From Acidovorax sp. A1169 (GTDB taxonomy: Bacteria; Pseudomonadota; Gammaproteobacteria; Burkholderiales; Burkholderiaceae_C): 64,000 nt of DNA. Below, piece after piece: positions 1 through 8,709 of this stretch. A program made the position numbers and the translations under genes. The DNA is taken from contig NZ_JAUZDX010000025.1 of the NCBI RefSeq assembly GCF_030704685.1, forward strand, positions 1 through 64,000. The letters run 5' to 3'. Below the pieces are notes generated by a model that searched no databases, had not been told where the DNA came from, and saw only the letters and a program-made list of their open reading frames with translations. Position 1 is the first letter of the stretch. The number at the start of each line of letters is the position of its first letter.

Positions 1-430
1 ACCCCAGGAGCCCACGGTGGCCTACAAGGCCTTCAAGAGCTACGAGCCAGGCTATCTGCACATGGATGTGAAGTACCTGCCGCAGACGCAAGACGAGAGC
101 AGCCGGCGCTATCTGTTCGTGGCCATCGACAGGGCAACGCGATGGGTGTTCGTGCGTCTCAAGGCCAACAAGACGGCTGCCAGTGCACAGGCCTTCCTGA
201 AGGCATTGCACAAGGCCTGCCCAATCAGGATCAACAAGCTGCTGACCGACAACGGCAAGGAGTTCACAGACCGCCTGTTTGCCAGCAAGGAGCGCGTCCG
301 GGACGCAGGCCTGCGTCGAGTTCTTTCTTCCAATGCATCATGTCTCGACGTGCGCCTGGTCGCGTCGCCTCTGCACTCGTTCTCATCGCTCTTCTCGCGA
401 CTGTCGGACGACAGCCGGTGCCGGCTATGA
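1..430 (+). pseudogene. IS481-like transposase fragment, truncated at both ends
   Basis: The reading frame is open to the first base of the window, so the N-terminal part lies outside. The readable part is a DDE integrase core: LHMDVKYLP carries the first catalytic Asp and LLTDNGKEFTD the second, with the RATRWVFV strand between them, as in IS481/IS3-type transposases. Resemblance stops near base 298 (after the FASKERV segment). The rest of the frame to 430 is unrelated and lacks the region with the catalytic Glu, so the enzyme must be dead. Bases 301-586 hold no gene I can support. The family call is from memory of the motif pattern. Confidence 0.75.
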
Positions 431-586
431 ATTCGCGGCCACCGTCGGCTGAAGGTGTGATGTCCGCAATTGTGGGTTTGCTGAGTGGATTGGCCCGCCG
501 CAGCGCAGGCCGACACTGCGCAACCAGATCAACAGGCAGGACGGCGGCACCACCGGCTGCGATTTTTTTCCCGCGGTTTGAGCCAT

Positions 587-1303
587 TCAGGGCTCGAAAG
601 CCTGTTGGCCCTGGAGCGGGCGGCCGTACTCGACTTTCACGACCAAATAGCACTCGCAACTTCGTCGTTCCAGCGCCGGGCGGTCCATCACGGTAATGCG
701 GCCCCGCGCGTACCGGATCACGCCCTCCTTCTGCAGCCGGCCTGCGGCCTCGGTCACACCTTCCCGGCGCACCCCCAGCATGTTGGCGATCAGTTCCTGG
801 GTTGTCCACATCTCGTTACTGCGCAGCCGGTCCAGGTTGAACAGCAACCATCGGCACAGTTGCTGGTCCACACTGTGGTGACGGTTGCACACAGCAATCT
901 GGGACACCTGCGTTATTAGTGCTTGGGTATAGCGCAATAGCAGTTGCGCCACCGGGCCAACCTGTTCGAACGCGCGCATCAAGGCAGACACGGGCAGCCG
1001 TAAACCGCTACCGGCACTGCGCACCACCGATTGGTAGGGAGTCGAGCTGCCGCCCATGAAGGACGAGATGCCCACGATCCCCTCGTTGCCCACCACGGCC
1101 ACCTCTGCCGAGGCGCCACTTTCAAGAGTGTGCAGCAGCGAAACGATGCTGGTTGTGGGGAAATACACATGGCTGATGCTGCGGCCCGAAGCGTGCAACA
1201 CATCCCCCAGCGGCATCTCCACCGTTTCCCACTGACCGAGCCAGTGGGAGTAGACGTCGTCAGGAAGTGCTGCTATCAATTGATTGTTCTGCGCATCTTT
1301 CAC
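587..1303 (-). CDS. Crp/Fnr family transcriptional regulator
   Basis: About 238 residues. The N-terminal half is a cyclic-nucleotide-binding-like beta roll (the LGDVLHASGRSISHVYFPTTSIVSLL region). The C-terminal half has a winged helix with recognition segment TTQELIANMLGVRREGVTEAAGRLQ. No FNR-type N-terminal Cys cluster is seen, so oxygen sensing through Fe-S is unlikely; the ligand is unknown. The GTG at 1303 is preferred because homology begins right after it and a purine-rich GCGGGG stretch precedes it; the frame extends upstream to 1411 but would overlap the next gene. It lies downstream of the phytochrome/two-component cluster on the same strand and could be co-transcribed. The pattern resembles Crp-family proteins found beside bacterial sensor kinases. 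Confidence 0.8.
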   Translation of the reverse strand: MKDAQNNQLIAALPDDVYSHWLGQWETVEMPLGDVLHASGRSISHVYFPTTSIVSLLHTLESGASAEVAVVGNEGIVGISSFMGGSSTPYQSVVRSAGSGLRLPVSALMRAFEQVGPVAQLLLRYTQALITQVSQIAVCNRHHSVDQQLCRWLLFNLDRLRSNEMWTTQELIANMLGVRREGVTEAAGRLQKEGVIRYARGRITVMDRPALERRSCECYLVVKVEYGRPLQGQQAFEP

Positions 1304-1395
1304 CTTGATGCCCCGCGCCTGTTCTGAGACGGCGTGAATCTGAGAGCATACGAAACGTCCTGGGCGGCATTCATCGGAGCGAAGAGGACCATGGC

Positions 1396-2331
1396 TTATC
1401 GATATCCGCAATCTTCAACGCCCAGTCCTCGGTAACCGATGAAGCGGCAATGGCTATCGAGCATCGGTTCGCCGCTGATCTTGAACTGCTGCTGTGTACC
1501 GTCGGGGCGCCGGCGGTGCATCAGCAGGTCGAGAAAGGGCCGACGCGCTGTGATGTTGTCCCTCAGGGTCTGGCGCTCCGCGGCGTCCCATGGGTCCACG
1601 CCGTGATCGGCGTTGCTGCTCTCGGGCACGTCGCCATCGCCTGATGCGGGTTCAGTCTGACCCAGAAGTTCCGTCACCAGGCCCGACGCCTTGGTCAAGG
1701 TGCCAGCGTCGTTCTGCTCCCAATACCAGTCGACGGCCAGTTCGGTCAGGCTGCGATAGCGAGCCTCGCTTTCCTGTAACTCTGCCGTGCGCTCCCGCAC
1801 CAGGCGTTCGAGGTTGCGGTTGTGCGCTTCCAATTGCTTTTGCAGCAGGCGCACTTCGAGCATGTGGTGAATGCGGATGGTAACTTCAACCGTTTCGAAA
1901 GGCTTGTTGATGAAGTCGCGGGCCCCGGCCTGCAAGGCCCGCAGCTTGTGCACCGGCTGCGCGGTCAGCACGATCACGGGCAGGCAGGCATTTCCGGTGT
2001 CGGCCCGCAGCGCTTCCATCACGCCGAAGCCGTCCATACCGGGCATTTTCAGGTCCAGCAGGATCAGGTCGTAGTCGTGCTGGCGGTGCAGCGCAGCGAC
2101 CTGGCGAGCGTCCATCGTGGCGCTGACGTTCAGGTAGCCGGCTTCGTGCAGCAGGCGTTCCAGCAAGTGCACATGCGCCGCCTGGTCGTCGACGACCAGT
2201 ATTCTGGAATTCAGGAGGGCGGCTTCGGCTTGCGCATCGGTGCCGGCGCTGGGGCGGCCGTCGCTGTCGGGCGGGCTCTCGGGAGTGGCAGAGGCAGGGG
2301 CAGGGGCAGACGTATTGGCAGGAGGCAGCAT
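1396..2331 (-). CDS. Response regulator with C-terminal PAS domain
   Basis: About 311 residues. A proline/alanine-rich N-terminal tail (about 40 residues) precedes a receiver domain (about 43-160) with acidic pocket VVDD, phospho-acceptor Asp in LILLDLKMPG and the KPF lysine. A short coiled coil (LLQKQLEAHNRNLERLVRERTAEL) follows, then one PAS domain. The protein stops immediately after the PAS strand GYRGLG, where relatives usually continue into GGDEF/EAL or kinase domains, so it may be a truncated signalling protein. The ATG at 2331 is chosen over a TTG at 2337 because AAGGA lies at a good distance. It starts 12 bases after the upstream kinase gene stops, so the two should form one operon. 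Confidence 0.8.
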   Translation of the reverse strand: MLPPANTSAPAPASATPESPPDSDGRPSAGTDAQAEAALLNSRILVVDDQAAHVHLLERLLHEAGYLNVSATMDARQVAALHRQHDYDLILLDLKMPGMDGFGVMEALRADTGNACLPVIVLTAQPVHKLRALQAGARDFINKPFETVEVTIRIHHMLEVRLLQKQLEAHNRNLERLVRERTAELQESEARYRSLTELAVDWYWEQNDAGTLTKASGLVTELLGQTEPASGDGDVPESSNADHGVDPWDAAERQTLRDNITARRPFLDLLMHRRRPDGTQQQFKISGEPMLDSHCRFIGYRGLGVEDCGYR

Positions 2332-2343
2332 AGACAAGTGTCC

Positions 2344-3912
2344 TTAGTCGGTGGTGCGCTGGTCTGCGCTGGGGTGGGGTACAGGGGCCAATTGCAATTC
2401 GAACCAGAAGCAACTGCCCAAGCCGGGGCGGCTTTCGACGCCGATGCGACCGCCCATCTGTTCGACGAGTCGCTGGCAGATGACCAGTCCGATGCCCGTT
2501 CCGGGCTCGGCGCTGCCTTCTTGACCCAGGCGGTTGAAGGGATCGAACAGCTGCGCCAACTGTGCCGGTGTCAGGCCCTGGCCGGTGTCTTCGACGCTGA
2601 CGCGCACGGGCTGTCCAGGGGCTGCTGTGCAGCGCACGTCGACCCGCCCGGAAGCTCGGTTGTATTTGATGGCATTGGTCAGCAGGTTGATGAGCACCTG
2701 CTTGGTCCGCACCGGGTCGGCCTTCACAAGGAAGGATTCGGCCAGGACCGGAAACTCGATCTGGATGCCGCTGCGCTGAGCCTGCGGTTCGATCAGGGCC
2801 CGGCAGTCGTCCAGCACATCGGCAATGGACACGGCGCGTGAGGTGAGCACCATCTTGCCCGACTCGATGGTGCTGAAGTCGAGCAGTTCGTTGATCAGGC
2901 CCGACAGGTACCAGCCGGCAAGCAGGATCTGCTCGACGCTGTCTTGCTGCGCCGGCGTGGGCCTCGGCTTGCTGCTTTCGATCAACTGCGTGAAGCCGAG
3001 GATGGAGCTCAACGGTGAACGCAATTCATGGCTCATGTTCAGCAGGAATTGCGACTTCGCGCGGTTGGCGGCTTCGGCCTCGGCCTTGGCCGCGATGAGC
3101 GCGAATTCTGTGCTCTTGCGTTCTGTGGTGTCGTGGAACAATACAGCCACCTGAGGTGACGGAGCGTTTCCCAGGCGAAAAGCGTAGACGTCGAACCAGC
3201 GGTCCATCACAGCGGAGAACCGCTCCAGGCGCACCGGCACGCCCGTCAGGGCCACGGTCCCGAAGGTCTCGACCCACAGGGTTTCGATCCCGGGCACCAG
3301 GGCATGCAGGGTCTGGCCCTCAGCGCCGACCAGGCCGGTCTGCCGCGCGAACGACGGGTTGACCTCGAGGTAGCGCGCGTCGACGGCCGTACCGTTCTCG
3401 CCGAACATCACTTCGACCACCGCGTAGCCGGCATCGATCGAGTTGAACAGGGCCCGGTAACGTTCCTCGGAGGCGCGTAGCGCGTCCTCGGCGCGGAGGC
3501 GTTCACGCTGCAGCGCATAACGATCGACGGCGTTCTCGACCGCGCGGTTCAGGCTGTCGGCACCGGTCCAGCGCTTGCCGATGAAATCCTGCGCACCGGC
3601 ACTCAACAGTTGCTGTCCTTCTTCGACGGCCGCGCCGGTGATCACCACCACAGGGCAGGGCGGCATGTCGGCGCCGTTGCGCAGGGCAGCCAGCACTTCC
3701 ATCGCGTCCATGTCGGGCAGACGGTAATCCAGCAGCAGGCAATCGAAGGGCCCTTCTTCCAGCGCCAGCACCTTGCGCACCCCTTGGGCGCCGGTGCTGG
3801 CCTCGCTGAACCGAAAGCGGCGGGTGCCGCCGCGCAACAGCATCTGGCGCAAGTCCGCGCGATCCTCTGCGTTGTCTTCCATCAACAAGATGTGCCAGGG
3901 CGGTTTTTCCAT
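2344..3912 (-). CDS. Hybrid histidine kinase: receiver-PAS-HisKA-HATPase
   Basis: About 522 residues. Order: N-terminal receiver (HILLMEDNAEDRAD start, DCLLLDYRLPD phospho-acceptor, then an FIGKRW lysine region), PAS domain (EERYRALFNSIDAGYAVVEV), HisKA dimerisation helix with H-box FLLNMSHELRSPLSS, and a HATPase domain with N-box NLLTNAIKYN, G1 VEDTGQGL and G2 GTGIGLVICQRLVEQMGG. No transmembrane segment, so cytosolic. The ATG at 3912 is chosen because the receiver begins at once and it sits 16 bases after the stop of the small receiver gene; the in-frame extension to 3978 would overlap that gene. An N-terminal receiver fed by a phytochrome and followed by a kinase suggests a phosphorelay. 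Output is unknown. Confidence 0.88.
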   Translation of the reverse strand: MEKPPWHILLMEDNAEDRADLRQMLLRGGTRRFRFSEASTGAQGVRKVLALEEGPFDCLLLDYRLPDMDAMEVLAALRNGADMPPCPVVVITGAAVEEGQQLLSAGAQDFIGKRWTGADSLNRAVENAVDRYALQRERLRAEDALRASEERYRALFNSIDAGYAVVEVMFGENGTAVDARYLEVNPSFARQTGLVGAEGQTLHALVPGIETLWVETFGTVALTGVPVRLERFSAVMDRWFDVYAFRLGNAPSPQVAVLFHDTTERKSTEFALIAAKAEAEAANRAKSQFLLNMSHELRSPLSSILGFTQLIESSKPRPTPAQQDSVEQILLAGWYLSGLINELLDFSTIESGKMVLTSRAVSIADVLDDCRALIEPQAQRSGIQIEFPVLAESFLVKADPVRTKQVLINLLTNAIKYNRASGRVDVRCTAAPGQPVRVSVEDTGQGLTPAQLAQLFDPFNRLGQEGSAEPGTGIGLVICQRLVEQMGGRIGVESRPGLGSCFWFELQLAPVPHPSADQRTTD

Positions 3913-3928
3913 CGGGCCGTCCGGGTGG

Positions 3929-4363
3929 TTAGCTGGTGCTTCGGACGGGCAGCACCACGCTGCCCAGCCAGTAGGCAAAGATGCTCTGCAGCACTTTCAG
4001 ATGCAAGGCGTGGTCCACGGGTTTGACGTGGTAGGCGTTGGCACCGTTGGCATAGCAGAACTGCAGGTCGCGCGCGTCGGCCGACGCGCTGAGCACGACC
4101 ACCGGCAAAAGGCACAAGGCATCGTCGCAGCGCACCTGGCGCAGCACTTCGCGGCCGTCGTCGCCGGGGGTGTTCAGGTCCAGCAGCACCAGCATCGTCT
4201 GCCTGTAGCGGCTGCCTTCGCCGCTGCGCAACAGGCGCAGGCACTCGGTCCCTGAATTCGCGCGCACGATCGGGTGCACGACGCCGCAGAGCCGCGCCGC
4301 ATCCTGGATGGTGTCGAAGTCCTCGTCGGTGTCTTCGACCACCACGATCTGCTGCAGGCGCAT
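3929..4363 (-). CDS. Single-domain response regulator (Rcp1-like phytochrome partner)
   Basis: About 144 residues consisting of one receiver domain: acidic pair in VVVEDTDEDF, phospho-acceptor Asp in LVLLDLNTPGDDG, Ser/Thr switch in VVLSASA and Lys in HVKPVD. The LDLNxPGxDGREVL pattern and short length match the Rcp1-type receivers encoded next to bacterial and cyanobacterial phytochromes. Its ATG shares one base with the phytochrome stop codon (TGATG at 4361-4365), indicating translational coupling and a direct partnership. With no output domain it probably passes phosphate on, plausibly to the hybrid kinase encoded next. The in-frame extension to 4438 is rejected because it overlaps the phytochrome C-terminus. 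Confidence 0.88.
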   Translation of the reverse strand: MRLQQIVVVEDTDEDFDTIQDAARLCGVVHPIVRANSGTECLRLLRSGEGSRYRQTMLVLLDLNTPGDDGREVLRQVRCDDALCLLPVVVLSASADARDLQFCYANGANAYHVKPVDHALHLKVLQSIFAYWLGSVVLPVRSTS

Positions 4364-6723
4364 CAGATGGCCCCTGCCTTCGTGCCGGGCAGCGTGAAGT
4401 AGAAAGTCGTGCCCAGACCCAGGGCGGAGTCGATCCACACGCGTCCGCCGTGGCGTTGCACCAGCTTCTGCACGATGGTCAGACCGGCGCCGACGCCGCC
4501 GCCATAGTCGTCGCGGCCGTGCATGCGCTTGAACAATCGGAACACCTGCTCATGGTGCCGCTGTTCGATGCCGATGCCTTGGTCGCGCACGTAGAAGATG
4601 CATTGCCCGGCGCTGACCGCGGGCGCATTCAGGCGTTCGGTGGCTTCATCGGCGCCGATGTAGCCCAGCTCGATGTGCGCTTGCGCTTCCCGCCTGTACT
4701 TCAGTGCGTTGGCCAGCAAGTTGCTGTAGATCTCGCAGACTCGAACCGAGTCGCACTGTACGGTGGGCATCGAACGGGGGATGTCGATGCTGCAATGGCT
4801 GTCGGTGCGGCGCGCGCCGGTCATCTCGATGGCGTCGGCCACCACAGCGTTCAGGTCAGCGGCTTGGAACTCCAGCTCCATGCGGCCCACCTGCGAGAAA
4901 TGCAGCAAGGAATCCAGCAGGCTGTCCATGCGCACGGTCAATCTCATCAGGCTGGCGACGCGCTGACGGTTGACTTCTGGGTCGCCGCTGTTGGCCTGCG
5001 CGCTCTCCAGCAACTGGTAGGCATAGCGGTGGATGCCGCGCAGGGGCTCTTTCAGGTCGTGCGACGCCACATAGGCAAAGGCGTCCAGCTCTTCATTGCT
5101 GCGGGTCAGGTCGGCATTCAGGTCGGCCAGCCGTTCATTGCGGGTGATGAGGAGTTCCAGCACCAGCACTCGCAGGCGCAGCGCCGCGTCCACCTCGACC
5201 CCCGACCACGGCAGCGAGCGCCCGCGCACCGATTCGCTGAAGGTCTCGAACGACAGGCGCGGGCTCAGGCGCAGGCCGTGGGGTCCGGCCGTCAGTGGTT
5301 TGTCGTTCGGGTTGCCCGCCCACGTCACCGTCTGCATCGTCTGGGGCCTGAACCACACCAGGAGCCCGCCGCGCTGGCGCGAAAACGCGATGGCGAGCAA
5401 GCCGCTGGCCAGGTTTTCCAGCCCGATGGCCGCCGGACACACGCTGGCCAGCGCGTCGGAAAAGAACACCGGCCGCGTGGGCGAGCTGAACTCGGGCCTG
5501 TCGTACAACCACGCGGCCAGTTGGTCGAGCTTGAGCTCGTCGGGCACGTTGCCGACGCACCACCAGCGGTTCAGGTGGTGGAGCGCAGCACCGCCGGCGT
5601 CGATGGCGTCCAGCAGCGACGGTTCGTACGCGGTCAGCGCCAGCAGATCACCTTCACGCGCAGCTCGGACCACGAGCAACTGATGCACGTCTTCGAGCTT
5701 CAGGCGGTAGGCCAGTTGCTCTGCCTGCTCGGCCGATCTCAGTTTCAGCGAGGCCACCTGCGACAGCAGCTCGCAGGCGGCGCGCACTTCGTACGAGAAC
5801 TGCGTGGTGGTGTAGTGGTGGCAAGCGATCAAGCCCCAGAGTTCGCCGTCGCGCATGATCGGCATCGTCAGCGACGCGGCCACGCCCATGTTCGCCAGGT
5901 ACTCGGAATACATCACCGAAGCGCCTCTCAAGGCGCAATGCGTCATGTCCAGCGCCAGGCCTGTTTCGGGGTTGGCCAGCGGCACCATTTCCACCAGCGG
6001 GCCGGCGGCATCGGGCAGCGGCCGGATCCAGATGCGCTTGAAGATCTCGCGGGCAGGTTGCGGGATGTCGGTGGCCGGATAGTGCAGCCCCAGCCAGGGG
6101 TCGAGTGTGTCGCGCTTGCTCTCGGCGATGACTTCGCCATGGTGGTCGGCATGGAAGCGATAAGCCATCACGCGGTCAAGCCCGGTGATGGCACGAACCT
6201 CTTCGGTCACCTGCTGGCAGAAGTCGCGCACGCTGACCGGCGCCTGAAGTCGGCCGACAGCGCTTTTGACCAGCATGAAGAAGTCGTCGTCGGCACGGTA
6301 TTCGGTGCGGCCGGTGCCTTCGAACTCCAGCACCGCGACCCCCCCGCTGGTGTGAAGGCAGACGTCAAGGGCTGCCATGCCCGAGCGCGCCGGCAAGGTG
6401 AAGGCATAGGCTGCGCCTCGGTCCAGGATGTCGCGCGCCAGCATTTCGTGAAGCCGCGCCGCATGCCCCGTACCGATCACGCGCGCAACTGGCTGACCGA
6501 GCAGCGAGCTTGCTTCTTCACCCAGGTGCTGAAGCGTGTTTTCACTGGCCTGGAGGATCTGCAGGTCTCCCAGGCGCAGCACCAGCAGGGCGCCGTGCGC
6601 CTGGATGCAGCCTGGAGTTTGCACCGGCTCGCTGTCGCAGGTGGCCAGCGTGGTGCCGTGTCTCTTTATGCTGTAGGGGCCGGAGCCCCAGGGCAGCGTC
6701 GGGTTCCCCGGGGGCTGGCTCAT
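4363..6723 (-). CDS. bphP: Bacteriophytochrome histidine kinase
   Basis: 786 residues: PAS_2 (about 20-135), GAF (about 150-320), PHY (about 335-510), HisKA with the phospho-acceptor in YVASHDLKEPLRG (His555) and HATPase (about 650-780; DQGIGI and GGVGAGLTIVQKL). Cys29 in ATCDSEPVQTPG sits at the biliverdin-attachment position of bacterial phytochromes. The GAF motif reads PATDIP (216-221, usually PASDIP) and the PHY tongue motif PRLSF (488-492) is present. It should bind biliverdin, switch between red- and far-red-absorbing states and control phosphorylation of the downstream receiver. No transmembrane segments. Chromophore supply is in question because the divergent heme oxygenase gene is broken. 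The protein itself looks intact. Confidence 0.95.
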   Translation of the reverse strand: MSQPPGNPTLPWGSGPYSIKRHGTTLATCDSEPVQTPGCIQAHGALLVLRLGDLQILQASENTLQHLGEEASSLLGQPVARVIGTGHAARLHEMLARDILDRGAAYAFTLPARSGMAALDVCLHTSGGVAVLEFEGTGRTEYRADDDFFMLVKSAVGRLQAPVSVRDFCQQVTEEVRAITGLDRVMAYRFHADHHGEVIAESKRDTLDPWLGLHYPATDIPQPAREIFKRIWIRPLPDAAGPLVEMVPLANPETGLALDMTHCALRGASVMYSEYLANMGVAASLTMPIMRDGELWGLIACHHYTTTQFSYEVRAACELLSQVASLKLRSAEQAEQLAYRLKLEDVHQLLVVRAAREGDLLALTAYEPSLLDAIDAGGAALHHLNRWWCVGNVPDELKLDQLAAWLYDRPEFSSPTRPVFFSDALASVCPAAIGLENLASGLLAIAFSRQRGGLLVWFRPQTMQTVTWAGNPNDKPLTAGPHGLRLSPRLSFETFSESVRGRSLPWSGVEVDAALRLRVLVLELLITRNERLADLNADLTRSNEELDAFAYVASHDLKEPLRGIHRYAYQLLESAQANSGDPEVNRQRVASLMRLTVRMDSLLDSLLHFSQVGRMELEFQAADLNAVVADAIEMTGARRTDSHCSIDIPRSMPTVQCDSVRVCEIYSNLLANALKYRREAQAHIELGYIGADEATERLNAPAVSAGQCIFYVRDQGIGIEQRHHEQVFRLFKRMHGRDDYGGGVGAGLTIVQKLVQRHGGRVWIDSALGLGTTFYFTLPGTKAGAI

Positions 6724-6868
6724 GGTGCAGAACTGTTTATCGGTACGGCGAATGGAGCCGAAGGCTGGGTGGCGGGAGAACCGGTGATCGATCCGTTATC
6801 ACGCTGGGGCAACAGCTGTCGGCGCAACAGAGATCGAGTCTAGACTATGCCAGCCTCTGGACCGTTCG

Positions 6869-6888
6869 TATGTTCGCTACCGAACATA
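6869..6888. promoter_or_regulatory. Perfect inverted repeat between bphP and the bphO remnant
   Basis: TATGTTCG-CTAC-CGAACATA is an 8-bp perfect dyad with a 4-base spacer, in the 277-bp region between the divergent bphP and the former bphO. Position and symmetry suggest an operator for a dimeric regulator of the light-sensing cluster. I cannot assign a regulator: the spacing does not fit the PpsR/CrtJ pattern TGT-N12-ACA. Confidence 0.4.
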
Positions 6889-7000
6889 GCGTGGCGCTGC
6901 GAGTCGCCAATTTCGCGGGGCGCGCCGAGCGCATCCGGGGGGGGAATCACGACCAGTGCGGCGTTCGATGGCATGCGGCGTACCCGGCTACTGGGCTTCG

Positions 7001-7573
7001 ATGATGCTGAAATGTCTGAAAACCGCCACGAGCACGCGGCATGCGGCGTTGGAACGGCGATTGCCGCTGCTCGATGCCAGCCTTTCCCGCACCACCTACC
7101 GCCACTTCGCTCAACGCTTGTTCGGCTTCTACGAGCCGTTGGCAACCTGACTGCTGGCGCTGCCCTGTTGGGAAATCGAGGGCATCGATTACGTGCAGCG
7201 GCGCAAGACGCCGCGCCTGCGGCATGACCTTCAGACCTGGGTGATACCGACGCAAGCATCGGGGCCTTGCCGCGTTGCGCTGACCTGCCGCCGTTGACGA
7301 ACCCAGCGCTGCTTTGGGGCTGCCTCTACGTCATCGAAGGCGCCACACTGGGCGGCCCGATGATCATCAAGAACCTGAGTCTCAATCTTGGGTTGACTGT
7401 AGCCTCAGGCGCGTCGTTCTTCGACGGCTATGGCGCGCAGACCGGTTCGCGATGGAAGGCGTTTTGTGCTGCAGTGCCAGGAGAAGATGTCGACTCTCAT
7501 GGCGGCGCGGAGGCCATGCTTTGTAGCGCGAACCTGACGTTCGACGTCTTCAGCGAATGGCTTTTCCCGGGTT
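7001..7573 (+). pseudogene. bphO: Decayed bacterial heme oxygenase gene (bphO-type)
   Basis: Three pieces of one heme oxygenase can be read. From ATG 7001/7004 the frame gives LKTATSTRHAALERRLPLLD and YRHFAQRLFGFYEPL, with His in the proximal heme-ligand position typical of the family. An in-frame TGA at 7148-7150 interrupts it. The same frame resumes as LLALPCWEIEGIDYVQRRKTPRLRHDL, then a one-base loss near 7230 shifts to the frame reading GCLYVIEGATLGG and FFDGYGAQTGSRWKAF, both hallmark segments. Homology fades near 7573; the frame stays open to 7773 without a natural stop. The product would have cleaved heme to biliverdin for the divergent phytochrome. One nonsense codon plus one frameshift make it a pseudogene unless they are sequencing errors. 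Confidence 0.85.
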
Positions 7574-7678
7574 CCGTCACAACGCCGGGCAGGGACTTCA
7601 TCGAGGCGGGTTGCAGGTCACCTCCTGAGTCGCCGGCCTGTGCTTGTCAGCGGCCGCGTCTGCTGAGGCGATGCCGGC

Positions 7679-8106
7679 ATGAAACAGCAAAGCCTGGGAC
7701 TGGGTTCGTCGAGCAAACGCACGCGCAAGTGCGAGTTCCTGGGCGTGATGGAACGCGTCGTTCCTTGGGGTGATCTTGTCGCGTTGATTGGCCCCTACCT
7801 GCCAGAAGGCCGGCGGGGAAGGCCACCGTTTGGCGTCGAAGCCATGCCCGCGCCACCTGCTCGAAGAGCACAAGCTGGCGCCCCAGATCCTGGCGACCAT
7901 CAACGAATTGCTGCAGGCCAAGGGCCTATTGCTGCGCGCGGGCACGGTGGTCGATGCCACGCTGACACGACCCAGCTGTTCACGGTGTCTGCACTGTCCA
8001 ACCTGTGGATGGTGCGCAGCAAACTGTTGAGAGGGCAGGTTTGGGTGCGCCTGAAACAGGCAAATGCGGCGCGATTGCCTGCAAATCAAAGCCCATTGCG
8101 GGCCGA
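7679..8106 (+). pseudogene. IS5-family transposase remnant with two internal deletions
   Basis: The N-terminus MKQQSLGLGSS...RVVPW...LPEGRRGRPPFGVE is the standard start of IS5-group transposases. Near base 7848 the sequence jumps, in another frame, to RHLLEEHKLAPQILATINELLQAKG and GTVVDATL. It then jumps back near 7962 to the C-terminal signature ALSNLWMVRSKLL. The long central part of the catalytic core is missing, so only the two ends and a middle slice survive. It lies just after the decayed bphO, so the whole 7.0-8.1 kb segment looks like degenerating DNA. Confidence 0.8.
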
Positions 8107-8201
8107 GCGACCGCCAGGACCTGTGGATCTGAGCCCCGGTAGCCTGTCTTGGATCAAATCAAGTTGCTATCCTGCCGTGCAGCGCTTTGTGCAGATCTTC
8201 C

Positions 8202-8615
8202 CTAAGAGTTTGCGTCACGGTGCTGTCTGTCAAAACTCTGCCTCGCTTCTCTGAAGCGGTCCGCATTCTCGACGATCCAGGTCCACATCGGGACCATTCG
8301 AACGAGCAGTTCCATGCCCGTCTCGGACAACTCGTACTCGACTTTGGGGGGCACCTCTTCAAAATCATGACGAAGCACCAGGCCGTCACGCTCGAGCTGT
8401 CGCAAGGTGTGCGTCAACATACGTTGAGTAACCCCGTGCATGCGCCTGCCTATCTCTGCATGGCGCAGCCTGCCATACACGCCGAGCGTGTGGACTATAC
8501 CGAGTGACCAACGGCTTCCAGCATGTGCGAGCACCTCTCGCCGCAGCCCATCATCATCGTCTCTCAGGCCGTCGCACACGGTCTGCGAATACTGAAGAAT
8601 TTCGTCTCGATTCAT
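8202..8615 (-). CDS. HxlR family transcriptional regulator
   Basis: 137 residues forming one HxlR-type winged helix: the RWSLGIVHTLGVYGRLRHAEIGRRMHGVTQRMLTHTLRQLERDGLV stretch carries the helix-turn-helix, and PPKVEYELSETG is the conserved wing. The family acts as small dimeric repressors or activators, often responding to electrophiles, aldehydes or quinones through a Cys. No N-terminal sensing Cys beyond Cys14 is evident. It is transcribed divergently from the NmrA-type reductase that starts 95 bp away, so regulation of that gene is the simplest inference. Confidence 0.88.
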   Translation of the reverse strand: MNRDEILQYSQTVCDGLRDDDDGLRREVLAHAGSRWSLGIVHTLGVYGRLRHAEIGRRMHGVTQRMLTHTLRQLERDGLVLRHDFEEVPPKVEYELSETGMELLVRMVPMWTWIVENADRFREARQSFDRQHRDANS

Positions 8616-8709
8616 GGATATTTAGCTCCCGGTATCACGCGTGTGCCTTCTTACATTCACGCCCATGCGTCGCTAGACTGCCGCTACTTTTTCTTTAGCA
8701 GGCTATACG

